A stretch of DNA of 6,107 nucleotides, taken from contig JACDAP010000345.1 of assembly GCA_013695395.1 (NCBI GenBank), forward strand, positions 1 through 6,107. The letters are read 5' to 3'. Every line of letters begins with the position of its first letter. Positions within the stretch are counted from its first letter, which is position 1. The stretch is from Solirubrobacterales bacterium (GTDB lineage Bacteria; Actinomycetota; Thermoleophilia; Solirubrobacterales; Solirubrobacteraceae). A program made the position numbers and the translations under genes. Of this stretch, positions 4,039-6,107 are shown piece by piece. The notes under the pieces are model-generated. The model made no database searches, had not been told where the DNA came from, and saw nothing but the letters and a program-made list of their open reading frames with translations.

Positions 4039-6107
4039 CTACCCCGCTGCCGTCTCGCCGGGTGTCGGGGCGAGCAGGCCGATCACGGCCGCCCCCGCGT
4101 CGGCGACGGCGACCGGCTCGGCGTCGAGCCGCGCGAAGCCCGGGTCGGTGCCGTCGGGGGAGAAGATCAGCACGGCCTGGCGGAGCCTGCGTCCGCGCAG
4201 GTCGAGCGCATCGATCACGGCGTGGGGGGCGGCCAGGCCGGCGTCGACGAGCGCGACCTCGTAGTGGCGAACGCTGCACATCGCGGCCACCGAGTCGGCG
4301 TCCGTGGCCCACTCGTGTTCGATCCCGAGGATGTCGAGCGCCTCGTCGAGCTCGGGCCGCGAGGCCGGCGGGCCGACGGCGAGGACGCGGATCCGCTGGG
4401 TGACGACGGCGGCGCCGAGCGCGTCGGCCAGCGCGTCCGCCTCGATCGGCTTGGGGACGACCCACTCTCCGCTGAGCGCCTCGCGGCCGGAGAAGACCGA
4501 GACGACCACGACCGGGATCGACCCGAGCGCGGGGTCGGCCCGGAGCGCGCGCAGCACCTCGAAGCCGCTCATGCCCGGCATCAGGATGTCGAGCGTGATC
4601 GCGTCGAAGGCCTCCTCCCGCAGCGCCGCGAGCGCGGCCTCACCGGAGTGCACGACCCGGCTCGTGGCGTCCGAGGCGGTGAGGTGGGTGGCGATCAGCT
4701 GGGCGACCTGTGGGTCGTCGTCGACCACGAGGACGTGCCGGCCGGCGACCCGTTCGCGACCGTGCCCGCGGGGCGCGTACCGCTCGGTGTCGAGCGCGCC
4801 CGGCAGGCGGACCTCAAAGGTCGCGCCCTCTCCGGGAGCGGAGGTCACCCGGACCGTCCCGCGGTGCAGCTCGACCAGCGAGTTGACGATCGCCAGGCCG
4901 AGCCCCGTACCGTTCGGGCCGCTGGACGACGAGCCGCGGGAGAAGCGGTCGAAGATGTGCGCCGCCTCCTCGGTCGTCATGCCGGGGCCGCTGTTGACGA
5001 CGCGCACGATGAGCGTGCGCTGCTCGGCGAGCAGGTCGACCGCGATCCGTCCGCCCTCTCCCGAGTACAGGTGCGCGTTGGTGAGGAGGTTGACGAGCAC
5101 CTGGCGCAGGCGGTCCGGGTCCACGAGCGCGCGCGGGAGCTCTGCGGGGGCATGCACCTCGAAGTGCTGGCCACGGTCTGCCATCCGGGCGGAGAGCAGC
5201 CGTGCCGTCTCGTCGACCAGCGCGGGGACGTCGGTCGCGCGGCGACGCAGCTCGACCTGGCCGGCCTCGAGGCGGGTGACGTCGAGCAGGTCGGCCACGA
5301 GTGCGACCAGGCGGTCGGTCGAGAGGCTCACGATCTCCACCCACTCCTGCTGGCGGTCGCTGAGGCCCGCGGTGTTCTCGAGGAGTTCGACGAAGCCCTT
5401 GATCGAGGTCAGCGGCGAGCGGAGCTCATGTGAGGCGGTGGCGACGAAGTCGCTCTTCAGCGCCTCCAGGCGGGCGCGCTCGGTGACGTCGCGGATGGTC
5501 CAGACGTGGCCGGCGCCGTCGGCGAGCGGGGCGGCGGTGACGGCGAGTGTGCGTCCGTCGCGCTCGATCTCGTGCTCGGCGGCGATCGCTTGCTCCAGGG
5601 GGACCGGGGGGTTCATCTCCAGGCCCACACGCAGTTCGGGGACGAGCTCGTCCGCGCGTGGGTTGGCCTCCTCGATCCGGCCGTCCTCGCCGGTGATCAC
5701 CAGCGCGTCGCCGAGCGCGCGAACCGTGGTGGCCAGGCGGCGGCGCTCAGACTCCACGAGGCCCTGGGCGGTCCGCACGTCGACGGCCATGGCGTTGAAG
5801 GCGCGGGCGAGCTGCTGCAGCTCTCCCGGTCCGTCGTCCTCGGGCACGCGGATCTCCGGCTCGCCTGCCGCGAGCCTCCCGGAGGCATGGACCAGCGAAT
5901 CGAGCGGCCGGCGGACCGCCCGGACGATCGCGGTCACGAGCGTGAGGGCGGCGGCGAGCGCGAGGCCGCCGCCGGCGAGGATCGCGATGAGCGCGGTCCG
6001 GGCACGATCCTGGGCGTCCTGCCGTGCCTCGGCGATCCGCTCGGACTGGCGCGCGGAGAGCTCGACGAGCGGGCGACGGGCGGCCAGCGGAGCGCCCGGT
6101 GTCTGCA
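4039..6107 (-). CDS. Membrane-bound hybrid histidine kinase with HAMP, PAS, kinase core, receiver and pseudo-receiver (N-terminus outside window)
   Basis: The frame runs open through the right edge, so the N-terminal sensor and first membrane segment are missing. In order along the protein: a charged helical extracytoplasmic tail (6105-5998), a 25-residue transmembrane helix (5997-5923), HAMP (about 5922-5764), PAS (about 5736-5488), HisKA with SHELRSP and phospho-His at 5428-5430, and HATPase (about 5124-4798). The HATPase has an N-box Asn at 5077-5079, FDRFSRG, and GTGLGLAIV. Next are a receiver (about 4740-4402) with VVDDDP, phospho-Asp at 4588-4590, Ser and Lys in place, and a final degenerate receiver-like domain (about 4392-4063). 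The G1 box reads NSGPG rather than DxGxG. The protein should sense an extracytoplasmic or membrane cue, autophosphorylate, and pass phosphate to its own receiver. With HD-GYP and receiver genes directly downstream, the output is probably cyclic-di-GMP turnover. The ligand is unknown. A GTG at 5937 sits inside the transmembrane helix and is not the start. Confidence 0.93.
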   Translation of the reverse strand, partial: QTPGAPLAARRPLVELSARQSERIAEARQDAQDRARTALIAILAGGGLALAAALTLVTAIVRAVRRPLDSLVHASGRLAAGEPEIRVPEDDGPGELQQLARAFNAMAVDVRTAQGLVESERRRLATTVRALGDALVITGEDGRIEEANPRADELVPELRVGLEMNPPVPLEQAIAAEHEIERDGRTLAVTAAPLADGAGHVWTIRDVTERARLEALKSDFVATASHELRSPLTSIKGFVELLENTAGLSDRQQEWVEIVSLSTDRLVALVADLLDVTRLEAGQVELRRRATDVPALVDETARLLSARMADRGQHFEVHAPAELPRALVDPDRLRQVLVNLLTNAHLYSGEGGRIAVDLLAEQRTLIVRVVNSGPGMTTEEAAHIFDRFSRGSSSSGPNGTGLGLAIVNSLVELHRGTVRVTSAPGEGATFEVRLPGALDTERYAPRGHGRERVAGRHVLVVDDDPQVAQLIATHLTASDATSRVVHSGEAALAALREEAFDAITLDILMPGMSGFEVLRALRADPALGSIPVVVVSVFSGREALSGEWVVPKPIEADALADALGAAVVTQRIRVLAVGPPASRPELDEALDILGIEHEWATDADSVAAMCSVRHYEVALVDAGLAAPHAVIDALDLRGRRLRQAVLIFSPDGTDPGFARLDAEPVAVADAGAAVIGLLAPTPGETAAG
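4063..4392 (-). other. Degenerate receiver (pseudo-receiver) domain at the kinase C-terminus
   Basis: After the intact receiver, the kinase continues for over 110 residues that again follow a receiver-like alpha/beta pattern: RVLAVG as first strand, YEVALVDAGL as third strand, and AVLIFSPDG as fourth. The Asp at 4243-4245 falls where a phospho-acceptor would be. The acidic pair after the first strand is replaced by GPP, and no Lys is seen at the usual place, so phosphorylation is unlikely. It may be a docking or allosteric module. Confidence 0.6.

Noticed and set aside
3362..4465. 367-residue minus-strand open frame
   Set aside because: An Arg/Pro/Ala-rich out-of-frame shadow overlapping the kinase tail and HD-GYP gene, with no motifs; typical of high-GC DNA.
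3619..5433. 604-residue open frame on the plus strand
   Set aside because: It is the exact codon-on-codon mirror of the HD-GYP and kinase genes, which share a frame. It has shadow composition (Val, Gly, Arg, Asp, Ala rich), no recognisable domain, and both opposite genes have full motif sets.
4039..5937. Kinase starting at the GTG at 5937 (632 residues)
   Set aside because: The frame stays open to the window edge and encodes most of a transmembrane helix and a charged extracytoplasmic tail upstream of that GTG; starting there would cut the helix.

Overview
The window reads as chromosomal DNA from a very GC-rich bacterium, most likely an actinomycetote. The gene content and protein style (a proline-linker/discoidin-like tail, a short cyclophilin, and a HAMP-PAS hybrid kinase feeding an HD-GYP enzyme) suggest the Thermoleophilia/Solirubrobacterales. 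That placement is an impression from protein style, not a measured phylogeny. I see no mobile element, tRNA, rRNA, CRISPR array or origin, and coding density is very high.

Plus-strand half (1-2917). The window opens inside a gene whose visible part is a proline/threonine-rich linker followed by a C-terminal discoidin-like beta-sandwich. This looks like the extracytoplasmic end of a larger anchored protein, possibly a Ser/Thr kinase-type protein. After a 51-base gap comes a complete short cyclophilin (peptidyl-prolyl isomerase). A 78-base gap with a possible promoter and a small palindrome then leads to a complete 512-residue NAD(P)-dependent aldehyde dehydrogenase with all catalytic residues.

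Minus-strand half (2921-6107). Three tightly packed genes run leftwards as an apparent operon. The first is a membrane-bound hybrid histidine kinase (transmembrane helix, HAMP, PAS, HisKA, HATPase, receiver, degenerate second receiver), cut off by the right edge. The second is a coiled-coil HD-GYP cyclic-di-GMP phosphodiesterase, and the third is a stand-alone receiver protein. Kinase and HD-GYP gene lie in the same reading frame, separated only by one TAG stop and four codons. HD-GYP gene and receiver gene overlap by four bases (GTGA). Together they look like a signalling cassette in which a membrane sensor controls cyclic-di-GMP breakdown, with the receiver encoded apart from the HD-GYP domain rather than fused to it as in RpfG-type proteins. 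No DNA-binding regulator is visible.

The two halves converge: the aldehyde dehydrogenase and receiver genes end three bases apart, and a hairpin spans both stop codons. The most interesting material is the signalling cassette (split receiver/HD-GYP, pseudo-receiver tail, Asn in the kinase G1 box, single stop between kinase and HD-GYP) and the hairpin at the convergent gene ends.
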